Below, one piece after another: positions 30,946-40,999 of a DNA stretch of 64,000 nucleotides. Under the pieces are notes generated by a model. It searched no databases. It was not told where the DNA came from and saw only the letters and a program-made list of their open reading frames with translations. The translations under genes and the position numbers were made by a program. This DNA comes from Pegoplata infirma (taxonomy: Eukaryota > Arthropoda > Insecta > Diptera > Anthomyiidae). Position 1 is the first letter of the stretch. Each line of letters starts with the position of its first letter. The stretch is taken from assembly GCA_963921195.1 (NCBI GenBank), contig OY992536.1, positions 101,644,778 through 101,708,777 on the forward strand, in the 5' to 3' direction.

Positions 30946-31741
30946 AAATAAGGTATGGGAAAGAGGAAAGAGTGAGTAGTGTTTGTGGATGTTTGATTTA
31001 AATTTTTGAAGTTATAAGTAACAGGAAAGACCTCTGTGCACATTGGTTCCAAATCAAAATCTAGCTGGACAAAAGTCCAAAAATTAGTGTCCTTAAAATT
31101 GGGAATTAATAGTGCTAGGGGCAAGCTAAAGATGTGTTCTGATCAAACTAATAACCATTTTTTGGAATTAGGTCTTTAACTTTGTTAAATATGCGAATGA
31201 AATAACATTTTTGGTATCCAATATTTAAAAAAAAAATAATATATATATAAGTGTTCAACTAATAACATCATATTATCCATGTTACATCAATGGTTTCAAA
31301 ACGGTTTATGTACAAGAAAGCTACAGATTTATACTTATTCTGGACATTAATAAGAAATTTATTATCGATCTTCTTCTTACATTTTTTGTACTTTGAAGTA
31401 TGGTCAATAATAACAATATTTTTGAGGACTTATGAAACTTCCGCAGCTTGCCAAAACCGAATCCAGGCATATCATGTCGAATTACTACATACAACTTATA
31501 GGTAATTTATTACTGAACGTTGTCATGCAGACATTTCTTGCAGGTTTTTGCAAGTTTAAAATTAATCACAGTTTATATGAAAATAGATTTTCGCCTAAAT
31601 TTTTTTTTTTTAAATAAAGTATCGAATTTTTGTAAGTTTTTGATAACTTTTAGGTAACATAATTATGCTTGCTTAGCTTAAATAAAGCATTAAATGTGAT
31701 ATTTCCTATTAAACCGCGGCCAATTACACGCTTCGACTAAA
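30946..31741. other. Unassigned DNA
   Basis: The minus-strand ORF at 30873-31124 extends out of the LINE fragment and carries no further motif. GGTTCCAAATCAAAATCTAGCTGG near 31045 has an inverted counterpart at about 32470-32500. Small ORFs near 31290-31617 have no recognisable family. Confidence 0.4.
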
Positions 31742-32226
31742 TTCAAAAATGTCCGTCCGTCTATCCGTCTGTCCTTCTGTAGAGGACACGATACAGTCCA
31801 AAATAAAAGAGCTACACTTCCGAAGTTTGGCACGAATTTGTCTTATATTCCTAAGCAGATTAACTTCGGAAATGGATAAAATCGGACCAAGGGGAAAAAA
31901 GTTCCCCCTTGGAGAACTAAACCAACCTTATAAAAATCGCATTTTTTGCAGGGTTTTTTGTACTTTTGCTAAACAAATGCAGCATTCTTCTCTCAGATGA
32001 AGTTCGAAATCGCAAGAGAAGGTGCTCTCTAACGTCTCCCACCAACCCCCCCCCCCCCAAAAAAAAAACGCCCCTGGATTTTTTTATATTGTTTTTTTTT
32101 TACATTTTGGAGGGTATAAACGATTCGGCACAGCCGAATGTAACACTCTCACTGGTTTTTTATTTTTTTTACATTTTGGAGGGTATAAAAGATTCGGCAT
32201 AGCCGAATTTAACACTCTCACTTGTT
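31742..32226 (+). mobile_element. mini-me element, 5'-truncated with duplicated 3' end
   Basis: Starts near the GTCCGTCCGTCTATCCGTC core and runs through GGCACGAATTTGTCTTA, the poly-C/poly-A stretch and the GGAGGGTATAAACGATTCGG hairpin. The last 65 bp (ACATTTTGGAGGGTATAA...AACACTCTCACT) are present twice, at about 32100-32153 and 32168-32222. The 5' head and TA tract are absent. ORFs at 31749-32294 are element sequence. Confidence 0.8.
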
Positions 32227-32429
32227 TTTTTCAATTACACTTCTCGACAAAAAAATTTTTTTTTTTTAGAGATTACAAAACTTTAAAAAAATAAGTTTTT
32301 GCATTTCATATTTCTGTTCTGCATATAAACCATTTTTGTCATTAATGAATTACTGAAATTAGAAAAAAAATAAAAAGTTGTCGATTAGTGTAATCGACTT
32401 AGAAAAATTTAAACATGTTTTTTGAACTC
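32227..32429. other. Short AT-rich spacer
   Basis: Poly-T run and AT-rich sequence. No feature recognised. Confidence 0.4.
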
Positions 32430-32526
32430 AGCGACCCCAAAAACATATAAAACGGTGATAAAATAATTTTGTCCAGCTAGATTTGGACTTGGAACCACTG
32501 TGCTGTGGGGCAAAATAATATCGATA

Positions 32527-32773
32527 CACACAAAAAACAAATTTGCCAATTTCCAACTGAAAGTCAGTTGATGTAACTAAAATATGGTTGAAGCAATCAT
32601 ATGGAGGTTGTCGCAATTGAATATCGGTAGTCACAACTGAATAACGTTGATATAACTGACTTTTCGTTGAAACAATCATAAAATATGTTAGTCACAGCAT
32701 ATTTAAGTAGCAACAAACAAATTTTTAGTTGCTTCAACTGAAAAATTCAGTTGGCAATTTATTTTTCTGTGTG
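32527..32773. mobile_element. TA-flanked MITE in the Jockey relic
   Basis: 247 bp, ends CACACAAAAAACAAATTTGCC and GGCAATTTATTTTTCTGTGTG, TA at 32525-32526 and 32774-32775. Without it the LINE reading frame runs VTLFY-RYYF, which fixes both borders. Internal words are CAACTGA/TCAGTTG in both orientations. Confidence 0.85.
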
Positions 32774-33794
32774 TAGAATAATGTCACACAACCCACATTC
32801 CGACGATAATCCAATGAATCAATAGAGTTGAATACACTACTGTCATTGATAAGCTTCACCGCCCTACCCTGAACGCAGTACAGAGTACAGAGTGCAGAGC
32901 GCCGTTTTAGAAAATCTTGACACTTGAATGCCTCTTTCGACACGTGTTTATTCCAACGGACATCACACTGTATTCACATGTCCAGAACATTAAGAGTATC
33001 CGATTCCTCAATACATATACGATCCATAGATACAGATGACAATGCTTACTCCACAGACCGTCTGTGGGTATATTGTATGGGTCTTGGGCGCATAAAAATC
33101 GAGCTAATTCGCTCGACCCTCGGAGATTCTAGAAAGGTCCAAGTTGAGTGTGTCATTCATCTTCTACCGCATGCCCACTACCTCCAAAGGGCTTGGTCTG
33201 TGATCGAATGAAAATGAATGACAAATGTTGCTGTCATCTGGCAAAGAAGGTCTGACCAAGAAGGTCATTAATAAAAATAAGGAATAGAGTAGGAGAAAGA
33301 ACAGAGCCTTGTGGTAACCCTGAATTTAGCTGAAACTCGTTTGACGAGACCGCACTATACAACACGTATAGTGCGGTCTCTGAATAAACACGTTACAAAT
33401 CGAGAGAAGTCATTACCGACACCAAGAGCAACAAGCTTAACTACGAGTGCCGCGTGCCACACTCGATCGAACGCCGTATAAATATCTAGGGAAACCACTT
33501 TAGAGCAAAAAATCGCTTTGTGGCCGACCACGATATCGCCAGAATAGATTTTATTCTATTTTTGAAGTGCTCTCTCCCAACACGTCGGTCGGTGATGCTA
33601 ATTGTGGCTGGGCTCTTAATCTTACCAAAGTAGTGGAGGGACCGATTCCAATGTTCCGATGTAAACGCCATCAGGTCCTTCGTAGATCGGCCGCTACGGA
33701 ATACATACTTTAAAAGTCAATTGGTCTATAAATATTTTACAAGTTAACCATGTTCTCCATCACTTTGGAGAGCGCAGAGCAAATTGCAATTGAG

Positions 33795-33880
33795 CGGTAA
33801 TTTTCAAGGTTGTTAGCGGTAATTTTTAAGGTTGTTAGCGGTAATTTTCAAGGTTGTTAGCGGTAATTTTCAAGGTTGCC
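33795..33880. repeat. Short tandem repeat in the Jockey relic
   Basis: Three to four copies of GCGGTAATTTTCAAGGTTGTTA, a roughly 25-bp unit. A local expansion inside dead LINE sequence. Confidence 0.75.
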
Positions 33881-34349
33881 GCACTCTTTTAGCATGAGGG
33901 GAAGAATCCCGCACGGAACGAAGAGCTGAATAGGACTGTTTCGCCAACAGTACGGATATGTTATTCGACACCGGTGTTTTGTTTACGTTGAGATCCGCAA
34001 AAATTCTTTTGACTGCTCGGGCTCGAAAGAAAATCAAAGGCATAGTATAGGATACTCTTTCGAGAACGGCAAGAGAGAATTTCATGCAAAGAGTTCAGCG
34101 AAAAGGTTGGCCTTATAGGAGAATAGTTGGTCATCCTTTAAAAGAGTTAGAATAAAAGAACTATCATTATCCTTTACTCTTTTAACGTCTAAAAGGACTT
34201 ACTGGGCCGAGAAGCAGAAAGACCATTTCACGTCTAAGTACTTTGGCACACTCGGTTCTCGCCATTTTGCGATGCATTTCAGTAACGAAGTTATTATTTG
34301 AACGCCATTTACTGAACGCTTCCTTTCTGGATCTGACTGCATTTTTGGA

Positions 34350-34621
34350 CGTCTATTTATTGCCAGATCATTGCAGTGCATACCATGCAGAGATACTGGC
34401 AATAAAGGAAGTGACAGACTGGTTGAGTTGCAATGTCTTGTCAACATCTATTCTGACAGTCAAGCCGCGGACAAGTCTCTAGAGTCTATGTTTCTTAAAA
34501 CAAGATCTGCCCTTAACTGCAGCGCAGAGAGAGTCCAAAAAATTGCAAAGCCGATGAGCTTGCAAGGCTGGGAACTACCTTACAGGTTCTAACAGAATTA
34601 GAATGTGTTGATATGCCTCTA
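34350..34621 (+). pseudogene. LINE family A RNase H fragment
   Basis: Plus strand reads LPDHCSAYHAEILAIKEVTDWLSCN, then a shortened SQAADKSLESMFLKTRSALNC, a deletion of about 70 bp covering the VPGH motif, and KADELARLGTTLQ. It closely matches 38690-39010 of the copy that follows. It ends abruptly in front of the endonuclease of that copy, so two family A copies are fused head to tail. Confidence 0.75.
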
Positions 34622-35462
34622 GAGCAGTTGACTTGGTTTTTATCCAAGAGCCCTGGGTGCGGGGTGGCAGGGTTTGCGGATTGAAGACCCCTGGGTTTAA
34701 GTTGGTGGTTGCCAAAGGTGAGGGCTCACCAAGAGCCTGCATCTTGGCAAAAAATGGCTTAAATATATTCTTTTTATCAACTTTTAGTGATATGGATGTT
34801 ACAGCGGCTAGCTTAGAGCTTCATGGGAAGTATATTTGGCTCGCCTCTGCGTATTTTCCTAATCCGGGGTCAATACCCCCGGAGAAGGTTGTCGGTCTAA
34901 TTCGGGAGTCTGAATCTAGGGGACACCAGTTAGTAGTGTGTTTTGATGCTAATGCACATCATTCGATATGGGGAAGTACAGACACAAATGATAGAGGCGA
35001 ATCACTTTTGGAGTTTTTGTTAAGCACTAACCTGTATATTTGTAACAAGGGTGGTGAACCTACTTTCGTTACAAGTACGCGGCAAGAGGTTCTTGACGTA
35101 ACACTTGTATCAGATACATTGTCTGATAGAATTGATGATTGGAGAGTTTTGGAAGAGCATTCTTTCTCAGATCATCGCTACATTGAGTTTTTGCTCAGGG
35201 AGCGTGCCCCGGTTGAGACAGTCTCTAGAAATCTGAGGAGAACAAACTGGGTGAAATATAGGGAGACTTTTTCTTTGCTTTTGGATGAAGTACCCTTATC
35301 TGAACCGCATAGTTTGGCGGAAATTGACTGTCTGGTTGACCATATAACAAATGTTTGTAATAGGTGCCTGGATGCGTCTTGCCCTTCTGCAAAGCCTAGA
35401 GGGAAAAAAAGCCACCTTGGTGGTCAAATGAGTTGCAGACGAGCAGAGATTCCTGCAGAAAG
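34622..35462 (+). pseudogene. LINE A endonuclease (EEP/APE-type) domain
   Basis: Reads VFIQEPW at the start (catalytic Glu block), GKYIWLASAYFPNP, VVCFDANAHHSIWGSTD (Asp/Asn and His of the active site), RGESLLEFLLSTNL, PTFVTSTRQEVLDVTL and EEHSFSDHRYIEF (the SDH block that ends the fold). In the retrotransposon this domain nicks target DNA to prime reverse transcription. Open for 284 codons from the first internal Met, but the true start lies upstream of the truncation at about 34622. Near 35402-35408 a run of A's shifts the frame: the next frame reads PPWWSNELQTSR, the normal linker toward RT. The hAT insertion follows 55 bp later. Confidence 0.88.
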
Positions 35463-36759
35463 CAGTGTTGCCATAAGAGAATTTTGAAAAAATGCTAAAT
35501 GGAAGAAAAAAAGTGCTAAAATGCTAAATTTCTTTTATTAAATTAAGAAATAATGATTTTTAACAATAACTCTAGTTTGACACGAAAATGCTCACTAACT
35601 TTGTCTACATAATTTTTTTTTTACCGCTAAACCTAAAGATTTTATCGAACGAAATTTTCACGGATACATATTTCTAATAATTTTTTTAGCGTTTTTTTGA
35701 GTTATTTTCACTGTTTTCCCTATATCTTGAGTAATGTACCTCCGATCTACTCGCGATAAAAACCAAATTAAAATTAATAAAATTTGCAACAAAATTTACA
35801 CACGTTACTTTCCCATCCTTCATAAGTATACGCGCGATAGTCAAATATATTGTAAAAATTCATTTTTTTTTTGATCAAAAATCTCATTTTTAATTTTTTT
35901 TTTAAGGAATCGTTGCAAATTAACAAGTTTTTTTGTTTGCCTTAAAAGCCTGAACCTCTTCAAATGTAACAAAATGGGTTTCATAAAAATCTATAGGCAA
36001 TCACCAAAGTTATAAGGAATTTTTGAAACTACGCATAAAAATTTCCTTAATTTTTTTTTATTTAAAATTTTTGTGTTTATTTTCATATAATAAGTCATAA
36101 CTTCGGTGTTAACCCATAGATTTTCATCAAACCGACTTTGTTATCTTAGTTAAGAATCAGGCTTAAAAAACCGTAACGTTTTTTTTTTTTGTTACGGTTT
36201 CAATCAAATTCATATTTTCTTACTCAAATAATGCATTTTTGTCATATGTATGCCAATTACACGTTATCTAATGTGTTGATTGGAAAAATAATGTTTATTG
36301 ATTTGTTGCAAGTATGATTCTCTTCACAATGGTTTCAATTGCGAGAAGTTCGGATGTATACAACGCAAGATATAAGGAAAATAGACAGAAAAACGCATTT
36401 TTTAAATAACTGAAAACATTTTTTTTATATTTTCAAAATTTTTGAATTTCAATTTATACTTTCTTAATTTCTTGGGATTCCTGATTTTCAATTGGGCGCC
36501 ATGTATAAGTCCCAAGAAAAAAAATAAATAAATTCTGTACGATTTGGGAGTAATTTCATTATACAGAAAGCGCCGCAGGCAAAACATTTTTACAAGAGAT
36601 TAAAAAAACAAATTAAAATGTAAAAAAAAATGCTAAAAATGCTAAAAAATTATAAAAAAGTGCTAACTTAGCACTTGGCACTTTTTTCCAAAACTTTAGT
36701 GCTAAGTCCAAAACAAAAGTGCTAGATCTAGCACTAAAAGTGCTAAAATGGCATCACTG
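35463..36759. mobile_element. hAT-type element inside LINE A
   Basis: 1297 bp; ends CAGTGTTGCCATAAGAG and AAAATGGCATCACTG are inverted (CAGTGWTGCCAT); flanks GCAGAAAG at 35455-35462 and 36760-36767 form an 8-bp duplication. Without it and one duplicate the LINE frame continues as CRKLFNKAKFSRADEDW. Both ends carry AAAGTGCTAAAATGCTAAA words. The centre is AT-rich, with no transposase. The ends resemble hAT MITEs. Confidence 0.92.
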
Positions 36760-36767
36760 GCAGAAAG

Positions 36768-38415
36768 CTCTTTAATAAGGCTAAATTTTCAAGAGCGGAC
36801 GAGGACTGGTCTGCATACAGGCTGCAACTTAAGAGTTATAAAAAGATGATCAGAAATGCAAAATGTGATTCTTGGAAAAACTTCTGTGGAAACATAGAAG
36901 ACGTTTCTGAGGCATCCAGGCTGCGCAAGGTTCTGGCTTCTTCTCCTTGCACCCTAGGATACCTGAAAGATCCTAATGGGGTGTGGTCTTCCTCCAGTGG
37001 AGAGTCGCTGGATCTCCTTTTAAACACGCATTTTCCGGGCAATTCCATGACGCCGTTTCAAGCTTTGGAACGTTTTGACGGCCAAGCATCTGTAATTGCT
37101 TCGGAAATAATAAATATGCCAACATTAATCTGGGCGATAAAAAGCTTCAGGCCCTATAAATCCCCGGGACCTGATGGTATAATCCCGGCTGAGTTGCAGC
37201 AAGTGTCGGACTATATAGCCCCGTTGCTGTATAATCTATACACAGCATGCATCAACTGGTCGTATATTCCTTTAAAATGGAGGGATACCAGAGTCGTATT
37301 TATCCCGAAGGCTGGGAAAAGTTCCCACACAGCTCCAAAGGATTTCAGACCAATTAGTCTGTCTTCTTTTTTGTTAAAGACAATGGAACGAATGATAGAC
37401 TCATATTTGCGTTGAGTGATTGACCCGAGGTTGCTTTCGACAAAGCAACATGCATACAGCAAGGGACGATCAACGGAAACAGCTCTTCATGAGCTTGTTG
37501 GTACCATCGAGAGATCGCTTTCGGTAAAGGAGTACACTATGGTGCCCTTTCTTGATATTGAGGGGGCTTTTAATAATGTCATCCCAGAATCGATAATATT
37601 GGCATTGTCTGGTCTGGGAGTAAAACGTGAAATCGTTTTAATGGTGGAAAGCCTACTTGCCAGTAGACGTATAACGTCTGAATTGGGAGCGTCCGTCATA
37701 TCTCGATTTGTCAATAGGGGCACACCACAAGGAGGTGTTCTTTCGCCGCTTCTTTGGAACCTGGCACTGAATTCAATGCTACTATCTCTAGAAGCACGTG
37801 GTTGTCATGTTGTCGCATATGCTGACGATGTCGCGATAGCGGTAAAGGGGAAGCATCTGCCAACATTGCGGGACATTCTTCAGGGTTCTCTGAAAGATCT
37901 GTCTAAATGGGCAAGAGACTGTGGTCTAGGAGTTAATCCTAGTAAAACAGAGCTTGTTTTATTTACAAGGAAAAATAATATTCCTGCTTTTGATCCTATT
38001 TCTCTGGACGGTACTGAAATCACCTTCTCAGATGGAGCCAAGTATCTTGGAGTATTTCTAGATAAGAAGCTGAATTTCAGGCGTAAGTAATATTGAGGAA
38101 CGGGTGAGAAAAGCAACGATTGCTTTGTATTCCTGTAAAAGGGCCATTGGAAAACGATGGGGTTTTAGCCCTCAAGTCGTTCATTGGATCTATACAGCAG
38201 TGGTGCGTCCAATTTTGCTGTATGGAATCATAGTCTGGTGGCCTGCTTTAGAAACAAAAGCGAACTGTGTCTTTATCACGAAGGTACAGAGAATGGCGTC
38301 AATGTGCATCACTGGTGCTCTTCGTACTACACCTACGGCTGCATTAGAAATCCTCCTTCACCTGATACCCTTGGACATATTGGGTAGGCAGTATGCAGCT
38401 GCGTCGGCAATTTGA
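36768..38415 (+). pseudogene. LINE A reverse transcriptase domain
   Basis: The plus-strand frame gives YKSPGPDGIIPAEL, WRDTRVVFIPKAG, FRPISLSSFLLKTMERM, then an in-frame TGA at 37413-37415, HAYSKGRSTETALHELV, PFLDIEGAFNNV (motif A aspartate), GTPQGGVLSPLLWNLALN (motif B), VVAYADDVAIAV (catalytic YADD, about 37816), KTELVLF and AKYLGVFLDKKL. A 4-bp insertion (GTAA repeated) near 38087 shifts the frame; thumb sequence ATIALYSCKRAIGKRWG and RPILLYGIIVWWPAL continues to a stop at 38413. All catalytic motifs are present, so decay is recent relative to the other copies. It would copy the element's RNA into the nicked target. Confidence 0.9.
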
Positions 38416-38493
38416 CTTAATAGCACGCTGCAATGGAGGAGCAGCGATTGTGGCCATAGCGCGATCTTGAAAAAGATAACAATATAACAAAAT

Positions 38494-39340
38494 GTGGATT
38501 GTGCTCCCTCTTTGAGCCTCTTTGAGCGCCACTTTACCACTATGATACCATCCAGGGAGTCTTGGATGGGGGATACTCCGGGTAGTGGAGCTACCATAAA
38601 TTTTTACACAGATGGATCGAGGCTGCACGAACAAGTGGGCTTTGGAGTCTATTCGGAAGAGCTTGGGTTGAGCCTGGCTCGTAGATTACCAGATCATTGC
38701 AGTGTTTACCAGGCAGAGATGCTGGCAATAAAGGAAGTGGCTGACTAGTTGAGCTGCAATGTCTTGTCTACAACCGCAGTCAACATCTATACTGACAGTC
38801 AAGCCGCGGTCAAGTCCCTGGATTCAATGTTTCTGAAAACAAGATCAGCCCTTAACTGCCGCACGTCTTTAAATGAGATGGCCAAGCAGTTTAACATACG
38901 ACTCATATGGGTCCCAGGGCAAAGAGACATTCCAGGGAATTGCAAAGCCGATGAGCTTGCAAGACTAGGAACTACCTTACAGGTTCCAACAGAATTGGAA
39001 TGTGTTGGTATGCCTCTAGAAACTTGCAAGCAAAACCTACGGCTTTGTTCTGCGACGGAGACTAATCAAAGATGGGCAAATGGAGGACGTGTGAGACAAC
39101 ACGACTGATTTGGCCTTCTCTTAATCAGGGGCGCACAAGTGAGCTGATATCGCTTCCAAGAGGAGAGATTTCGACGGTGGTTTCTATAATTACCGGACAC
39201 TGTCTTATAGGGAAGCACGCAGAGCGGTTAAATGTGCCGTCGAATGACTTTTGCCGAAGTTGCATGGATGAAGAAAAGTTGGAAACTATCGAACACTTTA
39301 TTTGCCATTGCCCGGCACTTTCTGGTCAGCGACTTGCTTG
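38494..39340 (+). pseudogene. LINE A RNase H and Cys/His tail
   Basis: INFYTDGSRL (first Asp, about 38590), YQAEMLAIKEVAD (Glu), TAG at 38746 in place of a Trp codon seen in sister copies, IYTDSQAAVKSL (Asp), and IRLIWVPGQRDIPGNCKADEL, where the usual His of VPGH is Gln. A frameshift near 39075 is followed by LISLPRGEISTVVSIITGHC and CRSCMDEEKLETIEHFICHC, the tail. RNase H would remove the RNA template. Copies on the minus strand at 51485-51697 keep VPGH. An extra GAGCCTCTTT duplication sits near 38513. Confidence 0.87.
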
Positions 39341-39506
39341 AAAGGGATCAAAATTCAACATCTAAGGAGTTTCATAAGAAGCTCAAACTGGTTTAACGAC
39401 AGGGACTAGTAGGGAAACCTATTACGATCCCGTGGTATCACAATGGACCTCAGAGTCTACGTGTGTTGACGTAAAACGTCAGCAGCCACTTACAACCTAA
39501 CCTAAC

Positions 39507-39980
39507 CTTCGCGACGGAGACTAATCAGAGACGGCCACATGGAAGGATGTTTGAGACAACACTACAGATTTGGCCTTCTCTTAATCAGAGGCGCACAAGT
39601 GAGCTGACATCGCTTCCAAGAGGAGAAATTTCCAGTGGTTGCTGTAATTAGGAAAGCACACAGAGCTATTAAACGCGTCGTCAAATGACTTTTGCCGTAG
39701 TTATATGGATGAAGAGGAGTTGGAAACTGTCGAACACTTCATCTGTCATTGCCAGGCACTTTCTGGTCAGAGACCTGCTTCACCGGGATCTAGGAAGCTA
39801 CACGATATTTCTGATTTGTCAGATGTCTAAATTCAATATCTTAGGAGTTTATAAGAAGCTTAAATTGGTGTAACGGCAGGGACCAGTAGGAAAACCTATT
39901 ACAGTCCCGTGGTATCACAATGTACCTCAGAGTCTACGTGTGCGCACGTAAAACGTCCGCAGCCACTTACAACCTAAATA
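39507..39980 (+). mobile_element. LINE A 3'-end copy in tandem
   Basis: Starts TTCGCGACGGAGACTAATCAG directly after the CCTAACC tail of the preceding copy and ends CACTTACAACCTAAATAA. It covers the Cys/His tail (CRSYMDEEELETVEHFICHC region) and 3' UTR (GTGGTATCACAATG, ACGTAAAACGTCCGCAG). A small deletion near 39645. 5'-truncated, same strand. Confidence 0.85.
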
Positions 39981-39984
39981 ATTT

Positions 39985-40999
39985 TGTTACTAAAACCGAC
40001 TTTTTTTCATAGAGGAAAATAAAGCGTTTTGGCACCAAGTCAGACACGCTAAGAATAGTAGAATAAGAAGTAAGAATCCAGGATGAGTTGTGGTATTAAA
40101 ATCACCAGCAACTACCATTTCACTATTCAGACAACTGTTCGCTCAATTGTTGATATTCTATTGTATGCAGTGGATCGACGACGATACAGTGCATAATTGT
40201 TATTTTCTGCAATTTTCTGCAAGTAATACCGAAAACGCTTAAAACAATTAAATTAATCGAGCCAGGCACAAACCTGGTACACCCGAATAGCTTCAATTTC
40301 AAGACTTCTTGAATGGAATCATAGTGGTTTGTTGAAGCAGCTTTTCAGCTTTCCTATTAAAACTTTATATCTCATAGGTGAAATTTTTTATGTAGGAAAA
40401 CAATATTTTAAAACTCTGCTATTAAACTTTTATCTTACATTTTCACACTTGTGTGTAAACTTGTTGTAAACTTTTATTAAAGTCTCGTCGTCGTCAACTC
40501 ATACCACTGTATTTACATAGAAATTGAAATGCTCTTTAATATTAAAGGCGCCGCCAACATTCATTCTCGTTCATGTGTTGTTCGTGTAGTTCTTGTTGTT
40601 GCTGTTGCTGTTATTGCTGGTGTTCGTGTTGTCGCTGTTGTTGTTCATTCGTTTATTCATCATCATCATCGTACGAGTACGTAACAATCTTACATACTTC
40701 TACTATTCAGATGCTGATGACGGTGATGATGCTGGTGATTGCAGCAAAGCATGAAAATTATTTTGCTACAAAGTTTTTTCGTTTTTTTTTTTTTTTTTTG
40801 CTTTATTTGTTAGTTGTTGTTAGTGTTTTGTTGTATTTTGTTTGTTCGTAAAAAAAATATAAAATTTGTAGCAAAAAGTCTGAATATGATTTTGTGACTG
40901 CTGCTATTTGTTTGGTGGTTGGATTATAGTGTTGCCAGATGTTTAATCTTAAAATAACCTAAAAAATCCAGGCACGTCTGGAAGGTCGAATCTGTTTGT
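39985..40999. other. Non-coding DNA with GTT/CAT microsatellites
   Basis: (TTG)n-(TGC)n at about 40580-40660, CATCATCATC at 40660, poly-T at 40780. No gene: the 92-codon ORF starting MCCSCSSCC is microsatellite-encoded. GTGTTGCCAGATG at 40932 resembles a lone hAT end. Confidence 0.5.

Larger units (their letters stand above)
32430..34345 (-). pseudogene. Jockey-type LINE ORF2 relic (family D)
   Basis: Read from right to left on the minus strand: a linker with YLDVKWSF (about 34230) and LLKDDQLFSYKANLFAE (about 34120); an RT-start region with LNVNKTP.SNNISVLL (about 33985); LMAFTSEHWNRSLHYFGKI (about 33660) and ITDRRVGREHFKNRI; and finally the C-terminal tail with GRAVKLINDSS, SLDYRRNVGCVTLFY (about 32900-32790) continuing as RYYFAPQHSGSK beyond a small MITE. 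Such tails are typical of Jockey-clade elements. The RT core is shortened, with many stops; a 26-bp GTTGTTAGCGGTAATTTTCAAG unit is tandemly repeated at about 33795-33880. Inactive. Confidence 0.7.
34622..39506 (+). mobile_element. LINE family A: near-complete I/LOA-type retrotransposon
   Basis: Domain order endonuclease (34633-35462), RT (36768-38415), RNase H (38590-38985), Cys/His tail (39230-39330), 3' UTR and a CCTAACCTAACC tail at about 39490-39505. This is the layout of RNase-H-bearing I-superfamily LINEs (LOA clade suspected). The 5' end including ORF1 and the first endonuclease codons is missing. A hAT element splits it at 35463-36759. Breaks: a poly-A frameshift near 35405, a TGA at 37413, a 4-bp insertion near 38087, stops at 38413 and 38746, and a frameshift near 39075. 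Dead, but only lightly decayed. Confidence 0.85.

Noticed and set aside
34199..34592. Independent short genes
   Set aside because: They straddle the junction of the Jockey relic and a LINE A RNase H fragment.
40573..40851. Cysteine-rich peptide starting MCCSCSSCC
   Set aside because: Produced by (TTG/TGC)n microsatellite translation.
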